DNA from: Croceimicrobium sp963974215
GTDB lineage: Bacteria > Bacteroidota > Bacteroidia > Flavobacteriales > Schleiferiaceae
Assembly (NCBI GenBank): GCA_963974215.1
Contig: CAXBBL010000002.1
Span: 248,001 to 312,000 of the forward strand
Reading direction: 5' to 3'
Length of the DNA: 64,000 nt
The number at the start of each line of letters is the position of its first letter. Positions within the stretch are counted from its first letter, which is position 1. Made by a program: the position numbers and the translations under genes. The notes beneath the pieces are model-generated. The model had not been told where the DNA came from. It worked only from the letters and a program-made list of their open reading frames with translations, and ran no database searches. This document shows, in pieces, positions 9,084 through 17,919 of the stretch.

Positions 9084-9952
9084 GCCACTACTTCTACTCC
9101 ATAATTATCCCCGCATTTAATGCAGCAAAAACACTGGAAAAGTGTCTGCATTCAGTGCTTTCGCAAGATTTCCATTCTTACGAAGTTATCGTTGTTAATG
9201 ATGGCAGCCAAGACAATACTTTAAGCTTACTCCAAAGCTGGCAGGAAAATCATAAAGATATCCGTTTGCAAATTATCAACCAAGAGAATAGTGGTTTGGG
9301 CGCCGCTCGCAATGCTGCCCTGCAATTGGCTCAGGGGGAATACTGTGCCTTATTAGATGCCGATGACTACTGGCATCCTGAGAAATTAAAATCTTGCCAC
9401 AGCTTTTTAAAGCACAGTCCCGAATGCGATGTACTCTACCATAAGGTCATCAATTTTGGACTTAATGGAGAGAAGAAAAGGCGCGTTTTCGCCTTGTCTA
9501 CTGCAAGCGATATCTTAGAAAAAGGCTGTCCCATTGTCCCTTCCGCTGCGATATTAAAAACTACTACTGCCCAAGAATTTGGTTTTAGCACGCAGTCAAA
9601 ATTCCACGGTGCGGAAGACCTTTACCTTTGGCTAGAGTTATTCGCGGCTAAAAAGTGTTTTTACTATTGGCCCGAAGCCGTTACCTATTACCGTGAGACT
9701 GGTGGCATGAGCAGTCGTATTGATGAGCATCTTAAAAAAGTAGAAAATGTATACGAGCACTTCTATCAGCTCGACCTTTATAAACGTCTGGCTTTAGAGC
9801 AAGCTTTACAGCGCAAATGGTATGAAGCCGCTCGTTTTTATCAAAAGCGGGGGCAGCATCATGCTGCCGAACGCTATTATTCCATGGCCGATGGCAAGTC
9901 ATTAAAAATTTTCACTTTGAAAATAATGAATCGTTTAGGGCTCAGTTATTAA
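9080..9952 (+). CDS. family 2 glycosyltransferase
   Basis: This is a second GT2 enzyme of 290 residues that starts in an ATGA overlap with the first. Motifs are IIIPAFNAAKTLEKCL at the N-terminus, VNDGSQDNT (about residue 40), SGLGAARNAAL and LDADDYWHPEK (about 92), with ETGGMSSR near the end of the domain. A basic helical tail follows. It closes the sulfotransferase-GT2-GT2 unit, and its stop codon runs directly into a copy of the AACCTGAGTTCGA repeat. Sugar specificity is unknown. Confidence 0.88.
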   Translation: MSHYFYSIIIPAFNAAKTLEKCLHSVLSQDFHSYEVIVVNDGSQDNTLSLLQSWQENHKDIRLQIINQENSGLGAARNAALQLAQGEYCALLDADDYWHPEKLKSCHSFLKHSPECDVLYHKVINFGLNGEKKRRVFALSTASDILEKGCPIVPSAAILKTTTAQEFGFSTQSKFHGAEDLYLWLELFAAKKCFYYWPEAVTYYRETGGMSSRIDEHLKKVENVYEHFYQLDLYKRLALEQALQRKWYEAARFYQKRGQHHAAERYYSMADGKSLKIFTLKIMNRLGLSY

Positions 9953-9982
9953 GGTGAGTTCGATATAAAATTAGTCTTCAGG
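9951..9982. repeat. solitary end of the AACCTGAGTTCGA repeat family
   Basis: GGTGAGTTCGATATAAAATT followed by a diverged tail matches the left end of the element at 53925-54188 over most of its 31 bases. No partner end is seen before the next gene at 10015. Confidence 0.6.
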
Positions 9983-10014
9983 CCCTTTTTAAATATCAAA
10001 TTGGAAAAATCACA

Positions 10015-11919
10015 TCAATTAAGCCCTCTTTTTTCGCGGTAAGCGCGCACATAATCCATCGGTTCACGCAAATTATTTTTAGTCTGCAAAAACTCCATCA
10101 TAGCCTTATAGCGACCGTGTTGCGGATAAGTTTGCAAACTACCTCTCAGTGCATTGGCAAGACTACTTAAGTAGCGCTGATCGTTACTGCGCGGTGGATA
10201 TAAATTTAAAGCCCCTAAAGCATCAGCAAATTCTTGCCCTTGCAAATGCAATTGTGCTTTTAATAGTAGTGCCTGTTCAAACTGCGGGGATAGAGCCAAA
10301 GCACTATCAACGTAAGTGAGGGCCTTTTCGCGCGCTCCCATTTGTACATGAACTTGAGCTAAAAACTCATAAACCAAAATATTATAAGGAGCCGCCTGGC
10401 GTGCTAATTGCAAATCGCTTAAAGCTTGCTGTGGTCTTTTAGTAATGGCATATCCCTTGGCCGAGTAATATCGGAGAGGATTGGCAAAAGCATCTACCGT
10501 ATACCAATCGCTAATGGCCGCCTCTACCGCGGGAACAATGGCCTGCGCATTGCGAGAACTATTTGCTTCTAAAATGGCAACGGTCGCTTTTTCGGCTGTG
10601 TACCTTTGGCTATTTACATAGATGCCCCCGATTAACACAAGGGCTAAAACATAAGCTAAGGGTTTTAGGGGTTTTAGCGGCAGCTCCTTCGCATAAGCAA
10701 AAGGAATGGCCATAAATAGCATTAGTAAAAAACTATGACTGGCTCTTTCAATGGGAAAATCACTGAGCGAGAAAAAAGCGAAAGCTAGCAGGCCAAAGAA
10801 AGCCAAATATTGCAGTTTCAAATCTCTTTCGTCCAAAAGCGTTTTTAGGTTTTTACTTATCTGCCGAAAGGCAAAGAAAAACAAAGCTAAATAGGCTAAT
10901 AAGGCAATAGGACCCGCTTCGGCCCAAATCCATAAATAGTCGTTATGCGGTCTTTGTATATGAGTAACCCCTTGCATTACGCTGCGGTCGACCTTGGCTA
11001 AGCCATACTTTGGGAAGATTAATTTCCAGTTGCCTGCCCCTACGCCCGCAACCGGGTTATCGGCAATCATGGCCATGCTATTCTCCCAAAAACTCAAACG
11101 TTTTTGGAGGTTACTACTGTTTAAAAAAGATTCTTTTACCGTGGGATTGAAAAAGAGAGCGGCAAGAATAAGTAAGGCCAATCCTGCATTAATAGAAAGC
11201 CACTTCTTGGCAATTTTCACCTTCCCTTTGGAATTGAAACTCATCAGCGCAAGCGTAAAAATAGCTGCAGCCGTAAAAGATAACCACACCCCTCGCGTAC
11301 GCAGCACAAAGATTTCGAAGAGGATGATGATACTCACTACCATCGCTACATTTTTCTGCCATGACTTTAAAATGGACCAAGCGACAACACTTAATGGGAA
11401 AGCTAGCATGAGCACTGATGCGAGCAAGTTTTTATGACCGTAAGTGCCGGTTATGGTGTATACATCTTGAAAGAATTCACCGCTGGCAAAGGCCGCTAAA
11501 ATTTGAAAAAAGGCGGGGATCGCACTGGCAGATGCGAAAATTAAGCCACCCGTCAGTAATTGATCTTTGCTGATACGTTCGTCTTTTAACTCGCTGTATA
11601 ATAGAAAGAAAAAAGGTAAAAAGGAAAGATACCGCGCTAAAGACCCATAGGCTTCACCGAGGTTTTGTGCTGCAGAAAGACTGATAATCTGCATAATGGC
11701 AAAAACTGCGATTGCGATGCTAATACTCAACGGGAATTTTTGTTGAGCCCAAAACTTAAAGCCTATTCCCAAGAGGCCTAGACCAAAAACCCCTAGTACT
11801 AAATAGCGTGATAATAAGGCTGGATCTAATAAAGCTTCCACTCTAAAAAGCGGCAGCAAAGCCATTAAAAGCCAAAAAATAAGGGTGGAGGCCGAAATCT
11901 TAGCCTGCTTCTGCGCCAT
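10015..11919 (-). CDS. O-antigen ligase family membrane protein with TPR tail
   Basis: The 634-residue protein has about ten to twelve hydrophobic segments in its first 430 residues, then a soluble domain with TPR-like helices (about 500-600). The Wzy_C/O-antigen ligase signature region includes NPVAGVGAGNW and QRPHNDYLWIWAEAGPIALL, with the His of the loop conserved in WaaL-type enzymes. It would join lipid-linked polysaccharide to lipid A core or polymerise repeat units in the periplasm. The ATG at 11919 is preferred because the promoter (TTG, 20 bases, TACTTTAG) lies between it and an upstream in-frame ATG at 11964. It faces the glycan genes tail to tail. Confidence 0.88.
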   Translation of the reverse strand: MAQKQAKISASTLIFWLLMALLPLFRVEALLDPALLSRYLVLGVFGLGLLGIGFKFWAQQKFPLSISIAIAVFAIMQIISLSAAQNLGEAYGSLARYLSFLPFFFLLYSELKDERISKDQLLTGGLIFASASAIPAFFQILAAFASGEFFQDVYTITGTYGHKNLLASVLMLAFPLSVVAWSILKSWQKNVAMVVSIIILFEIFVLRTRGVWLSFTAAAIFTLALMSFNSKGKVKIAKKWLSINAGLALLILAALFFNPTVKESFLNSSNLQKRLSFWENSMAMIADNPVAGVGAGNWKLIFPKYGLAKVDRSVMQGVTHIQRPHNDYLWIWAEAGPIALLAYLALFFFAFRQISKNLKTLLDERDLKLQYLAFFGLLAFAFFSLSDFPIERASHSFLLMLFMAIPFAYAKELPLKPLKPLAYVLALVLIGGIYVNSQRYTAEKATVAILEANSSRNAQAIVPAVEAAISDWYTVDAFANPLRYYSAKGYAITKRPQQALSDLQLARQAAPYNILVYEFLAQVHVQMGAREKALTYVDSALALSPQFEQALLLKAQLHLQGQEFADALGALNLYPPRSNDQRYLSSLANALRGSLQTYPQHGRYKAMMEFLQTKNNLREPMDYVRAYREKRGLN

Positions 11920-11933
11920 AATTACATTTTGCG

Positions 11934-11964
11934 CTAAAGTAAAATAACCGCGCTTAGAGAACAA
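11934..11964 (-). promoter_or_regulatory. promoter of the O-antigen ligase gene
   Basis: On the minus strand TTG (11964-11962), a 20-base spacer and TACTTTAG (11941-11934) fit the Bacteroidota vegetative promoter TTG-N17-23-TAnnTTTG with one mismatch. This supports the start at 11919 rather than 11964. Confidence 0.5.
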
Positions 11965-11998
11965 TTAAAGTTTATACTCGTTTTTGATGCTTGAGACT

Positions 11999-12006
11999 TA
12001 CCTTTG
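11999..12006 (+). promoter_or_regulatory. -7 box upstream of the VTT-family gene
   Basis: TACCTTTG is a perfect TAnnTTTG box, 22 bases before the TTG start at 12029. A TTG at 11984 is too close for a -33 element, so the -33 is weak or absent. Confidence 0.45.
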
Positions 12007-12028
12007 TAGTTCGTTAAAATAACAGCCT

Positions 12029-12667
12029 TTGTCTACCTCTAGTCCTATAAATAGAAATGCTAGAACCCGCACCTTCTCAAAGAAAACTTGGTTAACGCAC
12101 GAGTTTTTGAAGCGCAGCGGGCGCTACCGCTTTATTGGGCAAAATCTCTGGAAACTCGCATTGAGTTTAATTGTTTTAGGAGTAGTGGTAGGATTAGTAA
12201 ATCATTTCTTAATAGACATTGATGTTTTAATGGAAGGCCTTTTCAGTCGTTATTCTGACTGGGCCATTTTGGCGGTTTTCTTTGCCAGTGAAAGTTTTTT
12301 GGGTTTGATCCCACCCGAGCTTTTTATATTCTGGACCGCCACTTTTAATCAGCCATGGCTGCTTATTTCCGTGCTGGCCCTGCTTAGCTACGCTGGTGGT
12401 AATGTCTCGTTTTTCTTAGGCAAAAATTTACAGCGTTTCCCTACGATAAGTAATTGGGTACATTTTAGATTTCGTCAGCAAGTTTTAATCTTTCACAAAT
12501 TTGGCGGATTGCTAATTTTCATTGCCGCTTTAACTCCGCTGCCCTTTTCGCCCATCAGCCTCATTGCGGGAGCGGTGGAATATCCTTTTAATAGCTACTG
12601 GAAAATGGCGCTGTCTAGAATTTTACGCTTCTTTTTATATGGCTTTTTGCTTTTAAAATTGGCCTAG
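12029..12667 (+). CDS. VTT (SNARE-associated/DedA-like) domain membrane protein
   Basis: The protein has 212 residues from a TTG start; no ATG occurs before residue 60, and the TACCTTTG box just upstream supports the TTG. A basic N-terminal tail is followed by about four to five membrane segments. The VTT/DedA landmarks are SESFLGLIPPELFIF, SYAGGNVSFFLG and AALTPLPFSPISLIAGAVEY, with Pro-rich re-entrant loops. Members of this superfamily move or scramble lipids such as undecaprenyl phosphate, which would suit the neighbouring glycan locus, but that role is inferred. It is a shorter, Bacteroidota-type member. Confidence 0.75.
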   Translation: MSTSSPINRNARTRTFSKKTWLTHEFLKRSGRYRFIGQNLWKLALSLIVLGVVVGLVNHFLIDIDVLMEGLFSRYSDWAILAVFFASESFLGLIPPELFIFWTATFNQPWLLISVLALLSYAGGNVSFFLGKNLQRFPTISNWVHFRFRQQVLIFHKFGGLLIFIAALTPLPFSPISLIAGAVEYPFNSYWKMALSRILRFFLYGFLLLKLA

Positions 12668-12752
12668 AGATTTTACACAGTAAGGACGTTTACAAGCCGG
12701 AAATTTTAATATTTTTCATCTCAGAACTAACGCTCCGTTTTAGCGCGAACTG

Positions 12753-12760
12753 TATTTTTG
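12753..12760 (+). promoter_or_regulatory. -7 box of the class III aminotransferase
   Basis: TATTTTTG is a perfect TAnnTTTG box ending 4 bases before the ATG at 12765, so the mRNA is probably leaderless. The sequence TTTGTCTTATG recurs exactly at the 25257 gene. Confidence 0.5.
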
Positions 12761-12764
12761 TCTT

Positions 12765-13952
12765 ATGCAAAAGCCCCAAGAAATCTTTTTAAAGAACATT
12801 GCGCAAACCACGCCCTTTCCCCTTTCCTTAGAAATTGCGTCGGCCAAAGGCTCTTACCTTTACGGTCCGAAAGGCGAGGAATATCTCGACTTAATCAGTG
12901 GTGTAGGCGTGAGTAATTTCGGGCACGGCCATCCGAAGGTGATTAGTGCCATAAAAAAACAGCTCGACAAACATTTGCATACCATGGTTTACGGGGAGTA
13001 CATTCAAGACAGCCCTAACCAATTAGCCGAAAAATTAGCCAGTCTTTTACCGCCACAACTCAATTGCAGCTACTTTGTAAATAGTGGCGCCGAAAGCATA
13101 GAAGGGGCCCTAAAACTAGCCAAGCGCTATTCGGGTAGAAGAGAAATTATCTCCTTTCGCGGCGCCTACCATGGCAGTACCCACGGAGCTTTAAGCGTTT
13201 CAGGTAACGAAACGAAAAAACGCGCCTTTCGCCCCCTTTTACCGGAAGTACGTTTTTTAAACTTCAATAAAATTGGGGAGCTTTCTGCGATAAGCAAAAA
13301 AACTGCTTGCGTAATTGTGGAGACCATACAAGGTGATGCGGGTATTCGCATTCCCGACCAAAATTATTTGCAAGCCTTACGTGCGCGCTGCAGCGAGATG
13401 GGTGCTTTACTAATTTTCGATGAAATTCAAGCCGGCATGGGCCGAACGGGTAAGCTTTTCGCCTTCGAGCACTATGGCGTAATTCCCGATATTTTGTGCA
13501 GCGCCAAAGCTTTAGGCGGTGGTTTGCCTTTAGGTGCTTTTATTTCGAGTTACGAAATTATGCAGTGTTTAACGGAAAAACCCATGCTAGGTCATATCAC
13601 CACTTTCGGGGGGAATCCCTTATCCTGCGCCGCTTCCCTTGCCTGCCTTGAATTGTTGGAAGAAGAAAATATTCTCGCTCAGGTAGAAGCCAAAGGCGCC
13701 CTTTTCGAGGAATTATTGCAACACCCTCGGGTTTTAGAAATCCGTCGTAAAGGCCTTTACTTCGCTTTTGAATTCGCCCATGCCGATGAGGTACAAACTA
13801 TTGTAGAATACTGTATGAAAAAAGGGGTAATCTGCTTTTGGTTCTTGAGTTGCCCCAAAGCTTTTAGAATTGCTCCTCCCCTGAATATTAGTGAAGAAGA
13901 TATTCGTAAGGCCTGCACAATTATAAGCGAAGCAATTGATCTGCTAGATTAA
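12765..13952 (+). CDS. class III PLP-dependent aminotransferase (acetylornithine/ornithine aminotransferase-like)
   Basis: This 395-residue enzyme shows the whole class III fold: substrate loop YFVNSGAESIEGALKLAKRY, FRGAYHGSTHGALSVSG, the PLP-ring region LLIFDEIQAGMGRTG with its Asp, and the Schiff-base Lys in SAKALGGGLPLGAF. These fit acetylornithine, ornithine or 4-aminobutyrate aminotransferases. No arginine-biosynthesis genes lie nearby, so the substrate is left open. The gene is monocistronic and overlaps the convergent T9SS gene by 4 bases. Confidence 0.85.
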   Translation: MQKPQEIFLKNIAQTTPFPLSLEIASAKGSYLYGPKGEEYLDLISGVGVSNFGHGHPKVISAIKKQLDKHLHTMVYGEYIQDSPNQLAEKLASLLPPQLNCSYFVNSGAESIEGALKLAKRYSGRREIISFRGAYHGSTHGALSVSGNETKKRAFRPLLPEVRFLNFNKIGELSAISKKTACVIVETIQGDAGIRIPDQNYLQALRARCSEMGALLIFDEIQAGMGRTGKLFAFEHYGVIPDILCSAKALGGGLPLGAFISSYEIMQCLTEKPMLGHITTFGGNPLSCAASLACLELLEEENILAQVEAKGALFEELLQHPRVLEIRRKGLYFAFEFAHADEVQTIVEYCMKKGVICFWFLSCPKAFRIAPPLNISEEDIRKACTIISEAIDLLD

Positions 13953-16363
13953 GACTTTACAATTTTTTTGGTAGAGCCATTGGCTAGTTTCAGTTGGTAA
14001 ATCCCTTTCGGTAGATGCGCAATATGAATAGATTCTCCACTTTTAAGACCGTCGCTTAAAATCACTCTTCCATTCAAATCAAGAAGTTGGTAATAACATT
14101 CTGACTCACCTTTAAATTCTAAACGAATATAATCTGAACTTGGATTAGGATATACTTTGAAGTCCTCCAAAACAACTTCTCTTTCATTTAAAATAGCTTG
14201 ATTGTATTTCAAGCCTATTACGCTAAAGTGATTTACCGGAAAACCAAAACCGTTTTGGCCTAATCCACCCATAGCTTTGATAGTTATATCACCGCTATTG
14301 AAAGGAAAGCTTAAATTCTGAGGATTAATGGTATGGTAATAGTCGTCTTTATCTAATTCAATAATCAAACGATAATCATCACCTGCATCAAGCACCCTAT
14401 TGACGTTCAAAACTAACTCTGTCGTACCGAGAAATGATTGGGTATTTTGCACTATGGTCGCAGCTCCTTTCATTAGTTTTAGGTTAACTACTTGAGGCCT
14501 CCCACCAAAATTAGGAGTTGACCCAGGGGCTAATCCTAAAATAAAAACTTTTTCTAAGCCTTTCGTATTGGAAACATTAAAGTCTATGTAGAGACGATTA
14601 GAAATAGGATTTAGACTAACGCTGCCTAATGATGGTAGAAAGGCTCCCCAAATCTGATCGCTATTCACCTGCTCTATCTCCGAATTATAAGAACAGGTTA
14701 CCCCTTGTCCATTGAAGGACCAATTGTAAGTTCCTGCCCCTTGAATAGGAAACTTCCTATTAGGGCCATTGATGTAAAGGGGCAAATTATTGTTGTACAT
14801 CCATATTGCGGGAAGAACAGAACTAAAAGCCACGGAATCGAAAAACAATTCAGTTCCAGTATTAAAAATTTGCACGGAGTCTTCATTGGAAAAAGTGATC
14901 AATAGAGAATCCAATTTCCCGCCATTAAGAGCTTGCAAGAAAATCCAACCTGAAGCACTGGGTTTAAAACTAAGCTCTACTAGATTAGTAGTTGCCGAGC
15001 TGCTTAAATCCGGATGTTGCCAGAAAAAATCAACGGTATCGCCGATAACCGTGAGATGAATTGAGTCTCCTTCACAAATAGCCTGACTTCGATTTACAAA
15101 AGGAAATCCAAATTCACTAGCAATTCTTGGCCTCAACTTCAGCTCTACCTCCACGATAAATTCCTGGCTTGCGGGTAAAACACAATCGTCATCACGAAAT
15201 TGAAAAAAGTAACTTGTAAATCTTGGCCCTTGTGAAAAGTTATCCAAAAGGGGCGACCATTGCAGTGAAATCAAATTACTGTCCATTGCGAAAAAAGAGG
15301 CGGGGGAACCATTAAAGGCCGTAACGCTTGCTTGACTATAATTAGGATTAGCCAGCAAACCTTTTAGCAAATTATTTCCTGTATAAGCGGCCTGAATACC
15401 ACCTCCAGTAGGATGATCTGCTCGTAGCAATACCTCCAAGGTATCATCTACATAGACCTGATATTTAAATACAGGCACTGTGGCTGTACTTGTTTGTATA
15501 TTCCCGTCAGAAATTAATTGTAGCAGAGGCTTTTGTGAGACCGTATCTGCATCCTTTAAAATAGTGAGCCCACTGCTAAACTGTCTTGCTATCCTAAGCC
15601 CATTGCGGTAATGATTATTTCTTATACCATAGATATAATACTTAGAGGAGTCTGAGCTAGATTGAACATTAAAATTTAAGAAACCTCCACTGCTAACCTG
15701 GTTTGCTGCATTCAAAGGATTCTCAGTACTGTCAGGGAAAGGAGAAAGTTGATCGTAGCCTCCTGCCCAAGTTACCCGGTCAAAAGCGTTAATAAATGGC
15801 CAAGCTAAGGTTGATTGGATTGAATCAACCCTGGGGTTAACTGATATGTGTGAAAATTGAATGGATTGAGCAGACCCTCTTTCTCTTAAGTTAAATAATG
15901 GCGGACTGGTACTAGACCAAGTGCCCGTGCGAGGATGCATATAACCACTTTGAAATGGAATATTTTGTCGATAAATGGTAAGTGAAATATAAAAAATACT
16001 GTCGTTAACAAGGTTATCGAAATCTGGGCTACAACAAGCCGTATAGCTTAAGGTAAGGCCTGATTGGCTAGGCACAGGTAAAAATATACTCGAAGATTTA
16101 TAGACCGATTTAACCACTGGACTTGCGCAATCAATAAAACTCAAAGTGTCTCTTTTTTGCAAGGTCTGTACATGAGAATATGGACCACCTATGGAGATAT
16201 TCTGGGGAATAGCTTGTCCTCCAATGTGATATAAAGTAGTGTAGATTGTATAGCGATTGGTATTAGTATCAATCTCAAAATCCATTATGCCTCCAGCTAC
16301 TTGTGCGGTACCAAGCAAGACTGAGCAAATCAAGATACTCAAGCTAGCGAAAAACTTTAGCAT
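13949..16363 (-). CDS. T9SS type A sorting domain-containing secreted protein
   Basis: This 804-residue cargo protein has signal peptide MLKFFASLSILICSVLLGTA. Long beta-rich regions follow with no recognised catalytic motif; the Cys-containing stretch RDDDCVLPASQEFIVEVELK (about residues 390-410) resembles gliding-associated or Ig-like surface proteins. The last 75 residues form a type A sorting domain: VYPNPSSDYIRLEF, YQLLDLNGRVI, LPKGIYQLKL and a basic end (STKKIVKS). It would cross the inner membrane by Sec and be exported and anchored by T9SS. Function is unknown; it could be an adhesin. Confidence 0.82.
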   Translation of the reverse strand: MLKFFASLSILICSVLLGTAQVAGGIMDFEIDTNTNRYTIYTTLYHIGGQAIPQNISIGGPYSHVQTLQKRDTLSFIDCASPVVKSVYKSSSIFLPVPSQSGLTLSYTACCSPDFDNLVNDSIFYISLTIYRQNIPFQSGYMHPRTGTWSSTSPPLFNLRERGSAQSIQFSHISVNPRVDSIQSTLAWPFINAFDRVTWAGGYDQLSPFPDSTENPLNAANQVSSGGFLNFNVQSSSDSSKYYIYGIRNNHYRNGLRIARQFSSGLTILKDADTVSQKPLLQLISDGNIQTSTATVPVFKYQVYVDDTLEVLLRADHPTGGGIQAAYTGNNLLKGLLANPNYSQASVTAFNGSPASFFAMDSNLISLQWSPLLDNFSQGPRFTSYFFQFRDDDCVLPASQEFIVEVELKLRPRIASEFGFPFVNRSQAICEGDSIHLTVIGDTVDFFWQHPDLSSSATTNLVELSFKPSASGWIFLQALNGGKLDSLLITFSNEDSVQIFNTGTELFFDSVAFSSVLPAIWMYNNNLPLYINGPNRKFPIQGAGTYNWSFNGQGVTCSYNSEIEQVNSDQIWGAFLPSLGSVSLNPISNRLYIDFNVSNTKGLEKVFILGLAPGSTPNFGGRPQVVNLKLMKGAATIVQNTQSFLGTTELVLNVNRVLDAGDDYRLIIELDKDDYYHTINPQNLSFPFNSGDITIKAMGGLGQNGFGFPVNHFSVIGLKYNQAILNEREVVLEDFKVYPNPSSDYIRLEFKGESECYYQLLDLNGRVILSDGLKSGESIHIAHLPKGIYQLKLANGSTKKIVKS

Positions 16364-16467
16364 TTAATAAGGTTTATTTAGATAGACAAAATAACAATAA
16401 AATACCGCAAATATCGAATCCAAACTAATTTTAAAAGGGTCTCTTTGTTAAAATTTAAGTCCTGTTA

Positions 16468-17883
16468 TTACGGAAAAACCTTCCCGGGATTTAAAATCCC
16501 CTTAGGATCGAAGGCTCTTTTAATTTGCTTTTGCAGATCTAATTCCACCGCATTAAAGGCGATATCTAAATAATCTTTTTGCACATAACCGATACCGTGT
16601 TCTCCACTTATAGTACCCCCCATTTTTTTAACTGCGGTAAATAAAGCGCGAATGGCTTTAGGCAAATCTTGCTCCCAAGCGGCATCGCTCATATCTTCTT
16701 TAAGGATATTTACATGAAGGTTCCCGTCGCCGGCATGGCCGTAACACACCGATTTAAAACCATATTGATTACCCAACTTCTTTACCACGCCTAATAAATT
16801 GGCCAATTCTGCCCGAGGCACAACGGTATCTTCCTCCTTATAGATGGAGTGCGACTTCACCGCTTCCCCTACCCTTCTGCGCAAAGTCCAGAGTGCTGCT
16901 TTGTCTTTTTCATTATCGGCAAACAGAGGCTCGAAAGCGCCAAAGTTCATCACAATTTCCGCAATAGCTTCGCAGTCCTGCATGAGGGTTTTGGGATAGT
17001 TACCATCTACTTCAATCAGTAAATGTGCCTGCACTTCTGGAGCAATGGGTAATTCTACATTATCCACAAACTTTAAGGTGTAGTCAATCGCGTCGCGTTC
17101 CATAAACTCCATGCCGCTAGGCGTAATTCCCGCCTGAAAAATAGCCGATACCGCCTCGCAGGCTTTAAGAGCCGAAGCAAAAGGCACAAGCAAAAGCATA
17201 TTATGTTTAGGATAAGGCAATAGACGAAAAGTGGCTTTGGTGATGATTCCCAAAGTTCCTTCACTGCCCACCATTAACTGAGTGAGATTATAACCCGTAC
17301 TATTTTTTAACACGCGAGCCCCTGTATTAATTATCGAGCCGTCGGCTAAAACCACCTCTAGGTCTAGCACATAAGCATTGGTTACGCCGTATTTCACCGC
17401 CTTAGGACCGCCTGCGTTTAAGGCTAAGTTCCCGCCAATAAAACTGCTACCCCAACTACTGGGATCGGGCGGATAGAATAAACCCTTCTCTTTACAAGCT
17501 TCATGAAAAACCTGATTAATAACCCCTGGTTCTACCGTCGCCTGCAAATTGCGCTCGTCGATTTCGAGGATGCGATTTAAGTTTTCCGTGGATAAGGCCA
17601 CTCCACCATAAAGTGGCAAGGCACCGCCACTTAAGCCCGTTCTTGCGCCACTTGCTGTTACCGGAATATTGCGTGCATTGCAGTAGTTTAAGATTTTAGA
17701 AACCTCATCTGCGGAAGCGGGTTTTAAGACCACCTGCGGATTAAATTGCAAATCTTCGGTTTCATCGTGACCGTATTTTTCGAGGTTCTCGGCATCTGTA
17801 AAAATAACTAACTCAGGAACTAAGTCTTTAAAATATGCAAGGTCGTGAGTTTCTATCGCCTGAAAGGCCTTAGGTGTCTTCAA
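16468..17883 (-). CDS. FAD-binding oxidase (GlcD/D-lactate dehydrogenase family)
   Basis: The 471-residue flavoprotein has an FAD-binding (PCMH) domain with PVTASGARTGLSGGALPL, PPDPSSWGSSFIGGNLALNA and LMVGSEGTLGIITKATFRLL. A FAD-oxidase C-terminal domain follows with the His motif YGHAGDGNLHVNI and GEHGIGYVQKDYL. These fit enzymes oxidising D-lactate, glycolate or D-2-hydroxyglutarate, and electrons would pass to the respiratory chain. It starts at TTG 17883; no in-frame ATG lies near and the N-terminus aligns with my recollection of Bacteroidota homologues. The exact substrate cannot be decided. Confidence 0.88.
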   Translation of the reverse strand: MKTPKAFQAIETHDLAYFKDLVPELVIFTDAENLEKYGHDETEDLQFNPQVVLKPASADEVSKILNYCNARNIPVTASGARTGLSGGALPLYGGVALSTENLNRILEIDERNLQATVEPGVINQVFHEACKEKGLFYPPDPSSWGSSFIGGNLALNAGGPKAVKYGVTNAYVLDLEVVLADGSIINTGARVLKNSTGYNLTQLMVGSEGTLGIITKATFRLLPYPKHNMLLLVPFASALKACEAVSAIFQAGITPSGMEFMERDAIDYTLKFVDNVELPIAPEVQAHLLIEVDGNYPKTLMQDCEAIAEIVMNFGAFEPLFADNEKDKAALWTLRRRVGEAVKSHSIYKEEDTVVPRAELANLLGVVKKLGNQYGFKSVCYGHAGDGNLHVNILKEDMSDAAWEQDLPKAIRALFTAVKKMGGTISGEHGIGYVQKDYLDIAFNAVELDLQKQIKRAFDPKGILNPGKVFP

Positions 17884-17919
17884 AATATTCTATTTTAGGC
17901 GCTCTTAAAAAATTAAGCA

